The position numbers and the translations under genes were made by a program. From Planctomycetaceae bacterium (lineage in GTDB: Bacteria; Planctomycetota; Planctomycetia; Pirellulales; Pirellulaceae), in contig JACKHM010000004.1 of NCBI GenBank assembly GCA_020638995.1, positions 806,001 to 870,000 of the forward strand: 64,000 nucleotides of DNA. Reading direction: 5' to 3'. Of this stretch, positions 53,101 to 62,800 are shown piece after piece. The notes under the pieces were generated by a model. It was not told the DNA's origin. It made no database searches and worked only from the letters and a program-made list of their open reading frames with translations. Position 1 is the stretch's first letter; each line of letters begins with the position of its first letter.

Positions 53101-56100
53101 TCAGCAAGCCCGCGTTTCTCCTGGATGAAAGCGGCAATTACCTTGGCGATCACCACCTTCCGCGAAGAGATGGGTTCGGTGACATCGACATGGCAGCTCT
53201 GCAGCAATACATCGTGGACAACAAACTACCTGACAGTCTGGCTGGGCTGAAGCTGATTACTGGAGGCGAAGACCGTACTTTGTACCTCTACGCTTTAGAC
53301 GATCTCGACATCGGCTCGCTTCCGAAGGAAAGCGTCCTGTCCGGGGCGATGCTTCCAATCCGGGAAGTGACCCTTTCGCCAGACGGACGCCGCGTCGCCG
53401 TCGTTGGCCAGGATAACATCGAGGACAATTTCGGTGGACCGGTTCGGGACGTCAATGTCACGGACGAAGTCGATGATCGTCTCGGATTCAATTGGTCTGA
53501 CCTTTTCGTAGGTGGGCTGAAAGAGCACAACGAAGTACCGCCTTACTATCTCGAAGACGTCGTTGCGGTCACGGGGGAATCTTACTTTTGGCAGCGGAAT
53601 AACGACGCGGCCAGCCGACCCGGCGACTTGGACTCCAGTCACAATCTCGCTTTGCCGCCCAATAAACGCAACAATAGTGACGAGCTCGATATCGACCCGA
53701 TCAATCTTCAGCTACGGCCTGGGGAAACGATCGATGTCAAGCCATTGCATTACCTCCTTGAAGTCGACCGCGAAGAATACCGCATTGACGAAGCGTCCCT
53801 GGCGCTGCTTCCGGCAGTCGTCCTCGACGCCGACAAAAACGTCATTGGTGAACTTCGACAAAAGAAAAACAACGACGGGAAACTGCTTCCTAATGTACTC
53901 GTCTTTGAAGCGACAAAGGACTTGGACTTTAGCGAAGACTGGCGAAGTGAATATACGGGTACCTGGACAGTCACGCTGACTGGCCCGGAAGACGCAGAGG
54001 GAGTTGCCCGAACTGTTTCGGCGGAGATCACCGTCCACGTCATCAACCACAAGCCGGTATTATTCACCGACGTCGTTGATCTGCACCCAAATCGGTCGGA
54101 ACTCGACTTCCGGCCAAAGCAGAATGACTACGACTTTGATAACGACGACTTCCCGCTCTACAACACGCCGACATCCTGGCAAAGCCTGGCTTACGGTGGG
54201 GAAACCGTGGCCAAGTATCGCAAGACTGCTGGGAACGGGGTGGGCATCGACATCGAGACCGTAGTCAGCGAAGAACGTCTCAGCGAATTGTTGGTCGCTC
54301 AAGCCGCAGCGACTCCGGAAGGTGAAGAAACGCTGAACTACATCAAAGTGTCCTTCGATTACCAGACACGAGAAACCAAGTACAAGGCAATTTCCACAGG
54401 TACGGTCGAGGTCCGCCTGCAGTTGCAAGCCGGACCGACGAACATCGGGGCCAGCGAACTCGGGGCCGACCAGTTGGTGATCCAGTGGGATCCGGTCAGC
54501 TGGAATGCGACCAAGTATGTCATTCAACGGTTTGATGAAGGCCAGAATCTGTGGGTGCGGCATGCAGACAACTCGGAAGTCAGCGGTCAGAAGTCGGACT
54601 CGGCAACCGTCAAGAACCTGCAGCCCCATACCGACTACTGGTTCCGCGTGGTGGCTGTGAATGAAAACAGCGGCCGACGACATGCCAGTTATGAAGGGAC
54701 CGATAAAGAGGGTGGCTTCCACATTGTCACACCGGACTACGAAGCCACGACGCGCGTGGACCAGGAAGTCTTGGGGCCGGGCCAGATTGAGGTCAGCTGG
54801 AACAAAGTCTACTGGGACGTTGCCAAGTATGTTGTCGAATTGCGGAAGCTCGTTCCCCTGGCCAACGGCGAGTTCGCTCGCGCAGCGGACGGTTCCTGGC
54901 AGTACTCGGAAATCAAGACGCACGAAGTCGTGCCGGGCGAGAACAACGGGCGGGGCCTGTCGTGGGTGTTCAAGAAACTCGAACCGGACAGCTTTTACCT
55001 TGCCAGCGTCGTCGCGAAACGAGGACTGACAGAAGTTCCGAAAGACGCAGACTATCCCGTCTCGACTTCCGCACGTCTCGTCCCGGCAGCTCTCGACGCG
55101 GTTCGTATCGGGCCGCAAAAGGTGAAGCTGACTTGGTCCAAGGTCGCTTTTGCCGACCGCTATCGAATCATCGCGATCGATCCTTCCCGACCATTGGAAA
55201 GGAACGAGGTTGCCGGCTTTGACGCCATGCCTGGCCAGAGCGGAACCCGATCGGAGATTATTACCGGGCTCGATGCGGAGACGGAGTATGTATTCTTCGT
55301 CGAAGCTCGGGACCGATTCGGACACTGGACTTCCGTGCTGCCGGACGACGATTCCGGACTTGTGGTCAAGGTCTTGAAAAACGGTGACGTCGCCGTGGGA
55401 CAGTCGCAGTTTGACTTTAGCGAAACGGAGGCGGGAGCAGACCGCTTCCTGCTGACCAACGAATTTGATTCACTCCTTCGCCTACCATCCCATGAGGGAT
55501 ACTTTGTCAACACGGAGTTGTTCTCAGTCGTCAACCTGAGCCACCAACGGCTGACACTTCAAGCCTACGAAGGCGAGTTGATCAACGGCAGTTCCTTCGT
55601 GACCCTCGAGCCGGCAGTCGGCCCCCTGCGGAGCGACGAGAATCCGGGGATCGTCATGTATCGATTCGTGGCGACTGAAAATGGCTGGAGTTTTGACACT
55701 GCGAACAATGCCAGCGAAGCGATTCGCGTCGAGACGCCAGCGTTCCTGGCTGCAGAAGTGGGGAGCTTTCAGAAGAACGAGGACGATTCGCTTCCGAAGC
55801 AGCTGAAAGTCAACTGGGAAAGTCCGTTCTGGAATGTCAACAAGCATCGCGTCCAGATCTTCGAAGCGATTGTCGGAGCGGACGGTTTGCCGCAGCAGAA
55901 CGAGGATGGCACCTATCGGAGGAACATTTATCCGGCCGCACCCTCGGTAACAAAACAACTGGACACAGCGGACGATCGCTTCTTCGGGACCACCTTCACC
56001 GGCCTGAAGCCAAACACTTACTATGTTGTGGTTCTAACCACGTCGGGTACCGGTCACAACCCAACGGAAGAGTTGGTAACCAAGACAGACGCTCAAACCG

Positions 56101-59100
56101 CACCCACAGGCTTCGGCACCAGAGACGTCACGCTCGATTCCTTCGTCGCCACCTGGACGGCAGTGGATTGGAATGCTCAGGGATACCGAGTTGTTCTTCA
56201 GAAGATGCAGAATGGTGATTGGATCAGAATTCGTGAGAATGAACAGTCGCTTGAGGTGAATGAAAAGAACAAGACCAGCCTGGAGGTAACCAGCCTCGAA
56301 CCAGGCACGGAATATCAGTTCACTGTCGAAGCTAGAAGCGGATTGACGAATTCATGGATTCCCAACGCAAACGTGAAGTCCGTTAAGACGCGGGCTTTTG
56401 AACTTCCGCAGGCTGTGGTCCTAGCATCTCCGGAGCAGACCTCAAGAACCATTACCGTAAATTGGGAAGAGGTGTTTTCGAAGCCAACCTCCTCAGGCTT
56501 TCAATTCGGTGCCGACGAATCTCAGGTATTCTGGCGAGAATCCGGAACAACGGTGGCTCCTTTCCCATCACCAGAACTGGCCGGTGATGCAGGCATTTAT
56601 AAGGTAACCGGACTATCACGCGGCGTGTCTTATGAAATCTGGGTTGAGTTCCAGGCGGATGGTTTCAGCAAAGTATTGAAGCTGTACTCCGAGGATCAGG
56701 CTCCGTTCTCAACGCAGCCAGCTGCTGCACCGACAGAAGTGCAGATCGTTGCGTCTGAAATTGGGCGGCATCACTTCACCGTTGCGTGGGAGCATCCGGA
56801 CCGCAGCGACGTCAGCGGATTCACGATCGAGGCGCGCCCGAAAGGGAGCACCATTTGGCAGCGTGTCGGCAAAGAAGTCATTAACAACGGCGAATCCACG
56901 ATCGTGAATGGCACAAACCTCGATGCCTCGCGCCCTCAGTTTGAGGTAACTCACCTTAGACGCGCGATCGGAGGCCCGTATGAACCGCTGGAAGCCGGCC
57001 AGGAATATGAGGTCCGCGTCCTCGCCATTTACGAGGGCGACCTATCAATCCCAAATGTCTCTGATCCCCCGGTCAGCGCCACGACACAGTCGCTTGTTCC
57101 TCCGACGAAAGTGGCCATCGATGATCCAGGCCATCGGAAAATCACAGTTACTTGGGAACATCACGACGACGTTCCCGGCCTAGACGGATTCCGCGTGGAA
57201 TACTGGCCGTCGAGTCAGTCCATAGTGGACAAAGTGCAATCGGAGTTGCTCGGAAAAGGAGCACGCGAGTACACGCTGACGGCACTCGATCCAGGTGTGA
57301 AGTACGATGTGCAGGTCGTCGCCGTGTACGTTGTCAAGGAATCCCGGGAGCCGAGTGGCATCGTTTCCGAGTCGACGGTTCCGTTGGTGCCGCCGAAGGA
57401 GCCTTCCATTTCCGACGAGGGGCGGTTCAGTGTCCAGGTCAACTGGTCTCATAACGATCCGCTGCCCGGGCTAGACGGATTTCGCATTCTTTACCAGCGA
57501 TCCGATTCACGGAATCCGGATGACTGGGAATTTCTCAACGACACTGACGGCAATTTGGCACTGATCCCGGCGGACAAGAATTCTCGCGTTGTGTCCGGCC
57601 TCAGGGAAGGCACCGACTACCGTGTCAAAGTACGTGCCGTATATGACGCTGGGAAGCTCTATGCCGACAGTGTGGTCACTCCCGCGGGCACCAAGGGATA
57701 CGTTGCTCCTTCGGACGTTACCGTCACAGACGAACGCAGTGGTCAGTTCGAAGTCTCCTGGAAACACAACGATGGCATAGACGGGCTGGACTTCTTCCGG
57801 ATCCGCGTCACCACTGACGATCTCAATGTCATCGGAGCAGAAGACGCCAACTGGATCGTAACAAACGACAGAGTTGACAAGGATCTACGAACCAAAGTCG
57901 TCGACGGGTTGAGTCCGAATCAGCGTTACTACGTTCAGGTTCGGGCTGTATACCGCACGAAGGCAGATAATGGGGAATTTGTCGCAGCGGACTCCGAGTA
58001 TGGCACGGGAACCACGGATGCACCTTCGATTTCTGGCTTCGAGGTATACGAAAGACGACGACGCGAGGTTGACCTGAAGTGGGATATGGTCGCCGGCGCA
58101 ACCAGCGTAACAGTACAGTGGTCACGCAATGGAGTTGTCGAGGGCACGCGGACCCTGGGGCTCAAACAAACAAACGCAACTGTCGAGTTTGACTTTCCCG
58201 GAGAATCCTACTCCGTCCTGCTTTCCGCAACGACGGATGCTGGTGACACATCCGCTAGCCTCTCGGCCGCTTCAGTTGGTTTTCCCGCCGTGACGGCGGT
58301 TACGGCAAGTCCTCGGCATCCCAATCAATTGACTCTCAACTGGAATTACAGTGACCCGCTAAATGGTGGAATTGAAGACTTCCGGATCCACGTGTCGACC
58401 GACGGGCGGAACTGGACAGAACTAGCGACGATTGCGAATACGACAAAAAGAAGTTTTGAGGTGGCGGGACTGAAGGCAAGGACCGACTATTGGTTCCGCA
58501 TCCGCACGGTGTACACCACGATCGCTGAGGGTGGGTACGGCCAGACCATCACTCATGTGACGACGCCTTCGCATGCGGCTCCCATTCTCACTGTTGGTGA
58601 CCGTACGGGATCGTCAATCGAGATTCGCTGGACGCATTCAGACAAGTTGAACGTGACAGCATACGACGTCGAATTGATTGGTTCCGCAAGCGGCCCTATC
58701 TCGAAGGTGGCGGATGCCAATCACCACACTTTCACAGGCCTAGCCTTAGACTCACCATACAGCTTCCGTATCACTGCGAAGTACGCGTCAGGAGCCGTTC
58801 AAGAGTCCATCGTCGGCGCTGTACTCAACACTCGCACGTTAGCGCCCGAAGGCGTGCCAGTGATGAACCAACCGGGGTTTATCGACTACACCAGTGCCTC
58901 GGTTAGTTGGCAGTCTCCTTCGTGGGCTGTCTCACAGGAGCTGGAATGGTTTGCTAATGGCCAGAAAGCAGGGGCACTGACGATGAGTAGTTCGCACACT
59001 ACGGCTTTCCTTGCGCCACTTGATGCGGCAACAATCTACAGCGTCAAAGTCACGGCCATCAACGGCGCGTATCGAAAGCCGTCGAACATCGTCTCCTTCA

Positions 59101-59708
59101 CGACTTTGGGAGCTGCGCCTGTTCTGCTTGCAACAGCAACCGGCGTGACACCTCAAGAGTTCACCATCCACTGGAACTTCAATGGGGACATCAATGAAGT
59201 TAAAGAGTTCCGAATATTCAAAGAGAATGGCAAATTGCTCGGTATCAAATCTGACGTCAATGACTTCAGTTTCACAGTCAAGGATCGAAGTAACGCCGAC
59301 GTGAACGTCGACATCAATCCCGGCACCACATACACTCTTTACGTTCGCGTCAAGTATAAGAACGACGTGAAGCTTGACAGCAACCTGGAATCGTTTCGAA
59401 CGCTAGACCGCAGCACGAAAAGTACTATCGCGAGCCTGCCGACGACGATTTCTATCACGAACATTGTGGCGATACCTTCGCCCCGCGACCAGAACCGTCA
59501 AATCGGCGATGAACGGACATTGTCACCGCCAGTGGCATCGGCAGAGGCCACTCGCAACGTGCCAACACAGGCCTCTCTAGTTGTCGATTCTCTCTACGGT
59601 CACAACGTGGAAGATCTGTTAGACGCGACGTCTCTCGTGAGCAGCCTTAGTGATACATTAAAAGCGATCGCATCGGACGTCGGACGCGTCAAAGGCAAGT
59701 TGTCGTAA
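47124..59708 (+). CDS. Giant surface protein: RTX-like repeats, two lipase-like domains, WD40 and about 15 fibronectin III repeats
   Basis: 4194 aa, ATG at 47124. The leader is basic and holds the LEPR-XLL-like motif FFEGLETRQLMASD (about residues 34-47). A cadherin-like domain lies near residues 190-275 (TVTEGSPQRSISLANLFSVD). RTX-type calcium repeats follow at 49310-49570 (GTGNDTVDTGKGDDKIQ). A first alpha/beta-hydrolase module has the nucleophile elbow VGHSAGGMV (near 50160). A second has LTHGYTIPGW and LLVSHSYGYN (near 51830). WD40-type repeats span about 52240-53530 (IEFSPDGTLVAAAGKDG). About fifteen fibronectin III domains fill 54400-59400. There is no dockerin and no sorting motif that I recognise. 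It may bind and hydrolyse extracellular lipids or act as an adhesin; the hydrolase activity is inferred only from the elbows. Confidence 0.9.
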   Translation: MKRHHRSSSKASRFPRPFTSRQSKKHHKRRRMFFEGLETRQLMASDVVQAFVSDLEPNSQMITSPVTPTKAAVQSIETTTIAASVATPTAGWKLQIEQVYRFQNSLWVLSSLDRPDAARSVAQFFSRATDQVTVAVKSLPTNHFVISPAWEVSVNEATRVSDASEFFRQFDKGAAELLFTSQAGPTVVQPLADLTVTEGSPQRSISLANLFSVDDLGSPLELTAVSSDPQLVSTVLDGSSLELHFGAARLGTAVVSVTATDAAGLTASDEFVVEVSPVTGDAPSRWVVADQVIDHQGHSVIRMAGAASRFPNVSISSSNSNVLATDELSVTKEGNDVVIRINHQSEDYGVSAVRLSDGDSTIAQFTAIVLPPANVNQADAGKLNLDIESEARTVNDTAGTQLRISYNDRALALMIRDGRVSSQDAVALTRPMEYRETGGLDPRDFPELNWQTVHGNSTDPEAPQTSHTITLVGGVSATERAPDRFDQIDSTLGAVSKAAVFLDHRLETVEERIRDTILDRSIEESFKAAVKGANFLIDVLDPDNDTDLNPAGDLVWGVTALTKDFIGLMGAVYAPNPNKSDVVLESIQFVSSFVSLANKVRHISLDSSVSDVAEAVIGNPSALSEGIVSHAAKFAVGVGLDSVMKSIPSVSDLGAKLRGFSEKTTESQDVLDAGAETQSKTALAKEYIETGIKIAEHVDAIFDALFGPDDLYVDKDGIERRWGADQHRSPTAGKDNVTTGTGNDTVDTGKGDDKIQTNSGNDRVQAGPGDNRVDTGAGNDFISDGNGNSFLTAGRGADIVEDEGGNDVINLGPGQDTLIYRGSDIGRDLIYDDGKSGEIQLLAISQHDISYAKQGNDLAISITKNGAALNDEIRIVDFFRNEVTDWSLRTKDGPVIDLREVTGRLSHQNSAQLALESYEDISTYVDSLPTGLHHTATVTDASTGLYAEVFMGSAHDGSVGTSHAYVVIRGSELSPQDWLINNTQAGLPQANALTRALNAQFSVEQLQSITLVGHSAGGMVAQWTGTYFATQQIPFVNITTLNSPEISGRIQNTLMESFEEYAYGLPNLSATHIVHANDPVSKLGIWAGRGLGTSTWVTWSSQQDSKDGLLSLSELLAAHTPNAGEFSGDNVEFKILTPEQVQRHVGIRGSEDSTKYLYHVDTLDSTTQSLFDLLLSGGRVELEEDDVAVKQQEQQFTQSLAHDPNAAVVFSERFDFGPVDSNVEPGYHRISENTRYITGAGWLVVNDDLKSQDRGRATDLQRDFVATSENTFVVDLPSPGTYNISFVTGDRDEIRESMVFYVNGFYYDTVSTMPGQFLTHGLQITTSDPQLRIAIKDRGGNSARAIINGLTVDKVPYGVDSPGSTIVQDDESLVVLTHGYTIPGWVEDAIESIKQTIQAAKDVAAVVGAYGRGGPALAVLKATEITLRRVREELTKDTSVRATSRVNEWVFEAADAFATMSRRFRLGQLDSNVIPVDFGKVWEAIQSGKSDKQLLKLWQGSRDFLALDWADESSEGSGLFDVIKGDFDEEAHRDAVEHGAQIYKALIDALIADLRSADPGRQLDVLLVSHSYGYNVNRELAQQISYSETADAVDYLKLVTLDPVSMKPDERQGTNRQSDRLNWYHPELTPEVDAIDNYYQTVGVFHTKFTSLALAGGLIGAGVHNLAGNIENQIVFGTPLDGREGGGAAGFYNRQARVFDLATQDEILRFRHWDPNDISLTTAELTDIEFSPDGTLVAAAGKDGIVTVRYVDDVPNPDPSIEKPLYPAGKVKFEVWGHESIVRSVAFIQIEVDGTWKDYLLTISAARNPENNDFDKNKVLLTDVETGMPVWQGKDIGGTQVEASPSGEIIVSADSKGHAKIWKRVPGTVTYAQYGELVDAHPNGAYIADLYVINDQYFVTAGLDAKMKLFQVTDDGAKETWSYRFDNPGEGKVRNLDYDPYNGILAVASGQELSFWRFDQAAGTLSVWGPEGQSVDNVFGRQDHTKDVQGVSFSKPAFLLDESGNYLGDHHLPRRDGFGDIDMAALQQYIVDNKLPDSLAGLKLITGGEDRTLYLYALDDLDIGSLPKESVLSGAMLPIREVTLSPDGRRVAVVGQDNIEDNFGGPVRDVNVTDEVDDRLGFNWSDLFVGGLKEHNEVPPYYLEDVVAVTGESYFWQRNNDAASRPGDLDSSHNLALPPNKRNNSDELDIDPINLQLRPGETIDVKPLHYLLEVDREEYRIDEASLALLPAVVLDADKNVIGELRQKKNNDGKLLPNVLVFEATKDLDFSEDWRSEYTGTWTVTLTGPEDAEGVARTVSAEITVHVINHKPVLFTDVVDLHPNRSELDFRPKQNDYDFDNDDFPLYNTPTSWQSLAYGGETVAKYRKTAGNGVGIDIETVVSEERLSELLVAQAAATPEGEETLNYIKVSFDYQTRETKYKAISTGTVEVRLQLQAGPTNIGASELGADQLVIQWDPVSWNATKYVIQRFDEGQNLWVRHADNSEVSGQKSDSATVKNLQPHTDYWFRVVAVNENSGRRHASYEGTDKEGGFHIVTPDYEATTRVDQEVLGPGQIEVSWNKVYWDVAKYVVELRKLVPLANGEFARAADGSWQYSEIKTHEVVPGENNGRGLSWVFKKLEPDSFYLASVVAKRGLTEVPKDADYPVSTSARLVPAALDAVRIGPQKVKLTWSKVAFADRYRIIAIDPSRPLERNEVAGFDAMPGQSGTRSEIITGLDAETEYVFFVEARDRFGHWTSVLPDDDSGLVVKVLKNGDVAVGQSQFDFSETEAGADRFLLTNEFDSLLRLPSHEGYFVNTELFSVVNLSHQRLTLQAYEGELINGSSFVTLEPAVGPLRSDENPGIVMYRFVATENGWSFDTANNASEAIRVETPAFLAAEVGSFQKNEDDSLPKQLKVNWESPFWNVNKHRVQIFEAIVGADGLPQQNEDGTYRRNIYPAAPSVTKQLDTADDRFFGTTFTGLKPNTYYVVVLTTSGTGHNPTEELVTKTDAQTAPTGFGTRDVTLDSFVATWTAVDWNAQGYRVVLQKMQNGDWIRIRENEQSLEVNEKNKTSLEVTSLEPGTEYQFTVEARSGLTNSWIPNANVKSVKTRAFELPQAVVLASPEQTSRTITVNWEEVFSKPTSSGFQFGADESQVFWRESGTTVAPFPSPELAGDAGIYKVTGLSRGVSYEIWVEFQADGFSKVLKLYSEDQAPFSTQPAAAPTEVQIVASEIGRHHFTVAWEHPDRSDVSGFTIEARPKGSTIWQRVGKEVINNGESTIVNGTNLDASRPQFEVTHLRRAIGGPYEPLEAGQEYEVRVLAIYEGDLSIPNVSDPPVSATTQSLVPPTKVAIDDPGHRKITVTWEHHDDVPGLDGFRVEYWPSSQSIVDKVQSELLGKGAREYTLTALDPGVKYDVQVVAVYVVKESREPSGIVSESTVPLVPPKEPSISDEGRFSVQVNWSHNDPLPGLDGFRILYQRSDSRNPDDWEFLNDTDGNLALIPADKNSRVVSGLREGTDYRVKVRAVYDAGKLYADSVVTPAGTKGYVAPSDVTVTDERSGQFEVSWKHNDGIDGLDFFRIRVTTDDLNVIGAEDANWIVTNDRVDKDLRTKVVDGLSPNQRYYVQVRAVYRTKADNGEFVAADSEYGTGTTDAPSISGFEVYERRRREVDLKWDMVAGATSVTVQWSRNGVVEGTRTLGLKQTNATVEFDFPGESYSVLLSATTDAGDTSASLSAASVGFPAVTAVTASPRHPNQLTLNWNYSDPLNGGIEDFRIHVSTDGRNWTELATIANTTKRSFEVAGLKARTDYWFRIRTVYTTIAEGGYGQTITHVTTPSHAAPILTVGDRTGSSIEIRWTHSDKLNVTAYDVELIGSASGPISKVADANHHTFTGLALDSPYSFRITAKYASGAVQESIVGAVLNTRTLAPEGVPVMNQPGFIDYTSASVSWQSPSWAVSQELEWFANGQKAGALTMSSSHTTAFLAPLDAATIYSVKVTAINGAYRKPSNIVSFTTLGAAPVLLATATGVTPQEFTIHWNFNGDINEVKEFRIFKENGKLLGIKSDVNDFSFTVKDRSNADVNVDINPGTTYTLYVRVKYKNDVKLDSNLESFRTLDRSTKSTIASLPTTISITNIVAIPSPRDQNRQIGDERTLSPPVASAEATRNVPTQASLVVDSLYGHNVEDLLDATSLVSSLSDTLKAIASDVGRVKGKLS

Positions 59709-59829
59709 AATCCGCATACAGCGGCTTCGCCAGTTTTTCCAAGAATGGTCTGGCGGGTTTGCATAGCCTCGTGCGAGTGGCTGGTTGTTGGATTCGATAC
59801 GACTCCTAGCCATCTACGAGGCCCCGACC

Positions 59830-62800
59830 GTGAAAACTAGAAAACATCAACCAAAGCGACGTGGAACAAACCGAACCCTCCGGCTAGAGCAGCTCCAGAC
59901 GCGTGAACTGATGGCTGCAGATGCTTTTGACATGGGGAGTGGCTTCACAAACCCGGTGAATCCATTGGACGTGGATGCGTCAGGATTTGTCGATGCAACC
60001 GACACAAAAGCCGTCACTCGGGCATTAGACGAATATGGCTCGATGAAACTCGGGGCTCGCTCGTCTCATGATCTCCTGCCTTGGGTCGATGTAAATGGGG
60101 ACGGACATCTGTCTCCGATGGACGCCTTGCTGATTGTCAACCGGCTAGAGGAAAGTAGGGCAAATGTCAAACGACTAGGCGAAATCGCTGCTCACGACGA
60201 CTCGTTCTTGGTTCAGCAGAACTCGGGGGAACAGACTCTCGATGTCCTGGCCAACGACACTTTGGTTCGAGATGTCGACGATGTGGTTGAAATAACCGAC
60301 GTGAGTTCAGGCAGCGCGGGTGGGCGGTTGAGTGTGTCGGCTGACGGCGGGACAGTGCTATATGCACCCCCCGCTGACTTCGCTGGGGAAGTGACATTCA
60401 CCTACTACATTGGCGAACATTCGGCCGAAGTGACCGTACAAGTAGCTGCGCCGCTGAAGGATGACAGCTATCAGTTCGTGGCCGACGGGCGACCGCAGAC
60501 GCTCAATCTGCTCGACAATGATCCGTTCTGGGAAGGTTACGCCGGTGACAAGCACGTCACGATCGTCAGCGAAACGAGTGCCGGAGGCTCGGTAGTGATC
60601 TCTGACGATGGAAGTTCGGTTCAATACACGATGCCCGATGGCTATCACGGTAGTGATTCCTTCGTCTATATCGTCGACGACAGGTACGCAGGGCGAGTCA
60701 CCATTGACATCCCCGCACCGCTGCAACGTGATCAGTTCGATATCATCCAAGACGACGAACTCGCACACTTTGACGTGCTCGCCAATGACCCGTTGTGGGA
60801 TGGCTACGAAGGCGAACGCCGAATTACTCATGTATTTGATGTCAGTGACGGGGCAACTGCGGTGATCTCGGACGATGGCCGCTCAGTAATCTACTCGCCA
60901 CCCAAAGACTTCTACGGCTGGGAGTCCTTTAAGTACGTTGTCGATGGCCGGCTTGATGCGACGGCTAATTTCAACGTGCATCGCCCGGTATCCAATGACT
61001 ATTCAAAAGTCGAACAAAATAGCACTGCTGTATTTATCAACTTGTTGGACAACGATTGGTTTTCTGTTGACGACGATCGACAAGACGTTGTGGGACAAAT
61101 AACTTGGGTTGGCGAGTCCGATCATCGCTCGACGATTGCTGTGGCACCCGATGGTCAAGGAGTCCTCTACACTCCGCCCGATGGATTTACGGGTGTCGAT
61201 GTTTTCGAATACCTGGCCGATGGCAAGTATCGGGCATCAGCAAGCATCGAAGTCGTTCAGCGCGACTCCATTGAGCTGCACTTTGACTCTATTGAGGTTG
61301 TCGAAGGCTCGGGAAGCAACTTGCTCGCCATTCTAGATAATGACTACTTCGGAAGTGAGTACGAAGGTGACGGTGTAATCACCGGCTTGAAGTCCGAGAG
61401 TTTTTCGGGTTCCATCGCCGGGATCGCGATCTCGCCTGACGGTCGATCGCTCTTATACAATGCAGCACCAGGCCTCACCGATAGCAAGTTCTTCAGTTAC
61501 ACCGTCGACGGCAAGCATGCCGCGTCAGTCTACATTTCAGTACGCCCACGTCTCGAAGCTGACAGATTCGAGTTCTCTGTTCCCGAAATCCGCGAACTCG
61601 ACGTCTTACGGAACGATACGCGACTCAGCGAAGACTACGCCGGACCGGGGCTGATCACTAGCGTATCACAGCCGTCCGGCGGAGGTCTCGTTCAGATTCT
61701 TGACGGTGGGCGAAAGCTGAGCTTGTCGCCCGGAAATGGAAGTGATTCATTCAGCTACACGGTTGACGGCAAGTACACGGCGTCTGTCGACATATCTTAT
61801 GCAAATCGACTGGAATGGGATTCCGTCGTCGTCGATCAGAATAGCCCAGAAGCCGTGATCGACGTCTTAGCAAATGACTTTCAATCCAAGCAACTTGTTG
61901 ATAAATGGGGTGAGTACGCTGGCCCGAAACAGATCACAGCCGTCAGCGAAACGGTTAGCGGGGGTAAGGTGACGATCGCTTCCGGTGGGAAGGCTATCCT
62001 ATACTCGCCTCCAGCTGACTACGTTGGGTCCGATAGCTTTTCCTATACCGTGGATGGCTTCCAGACCACAACCGTTCGACTAGACGTAATCCGACACGTC
62101 CGTGACGATACGTTCCATGTCTTACCAAACAGCAGCAATAACAGCCTCAAGGTCCTTGTCAACGACTTGTTCGCTGCCAATTACAGTGGCCGGCAGAGGG
62201 TCACCGAAGTAAGTGAGACAACTGCGGGAGGCAGTGTGCAGGTAAGTGCCGATGGCAAGTCAGTTGTTTACACGCCCGCAGGCAGTTTTCAGGGTGAAGA
62301 CTCGTTTACCTACACCGTAGATGGCGGCTTGAAGGCGTCCGTTACGGTTGTCGTCAACGATGCTGCCGGAGATCTTCCGAAGTACGGCGACGGCGAGTTC
62401 AAAAGCCAACTCATTGCCGACGCCCTCGAACGCTATGAAGATCTATTCGGATCCGAGTATTTCCGTTGGCTGGATTGGACTGGCGATGTCATAATCCGAC
62501 ACACCTCTATCGACGACTCCTCGAGACATTCCGAAACGAACGTGCAAGTCCAAGGCGTCGATGAAGCCGATATCGTCGAGAACGATGGGAAATTCCTGTA
62601 TACACTGACAGACGGCCACTTGACGATTACGAAAGCGTCGCCAGCTGAAGATTTGAAAGTAGTATCTCGCGTCAAGATTGAGGGCCAACTACTCGGCGAG
62701 TACTTGCGTGAAGACCGGCTGGCGGTCATATCGCGAGACAATGGGTCGGTGACGGTGACCTTGCTTGACGTCTCTGACCGCTCGCAACCAGTCCTAGTCC

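Noticed and set aside
54060..55325. Open frame of 421 codons on the minus strand inside the second giant gene
   Set aside because: The plus-strand frame encodes clear fibronectin III repeats here; the antisense frame shows no family features.
59709..59829. Hairpin CGCCAG...CTGGCG after the second giant gene as a terminator
   Set aside because: The stem is only 6 bp with a 16-base loop and no T-run follows, so support is too weak.
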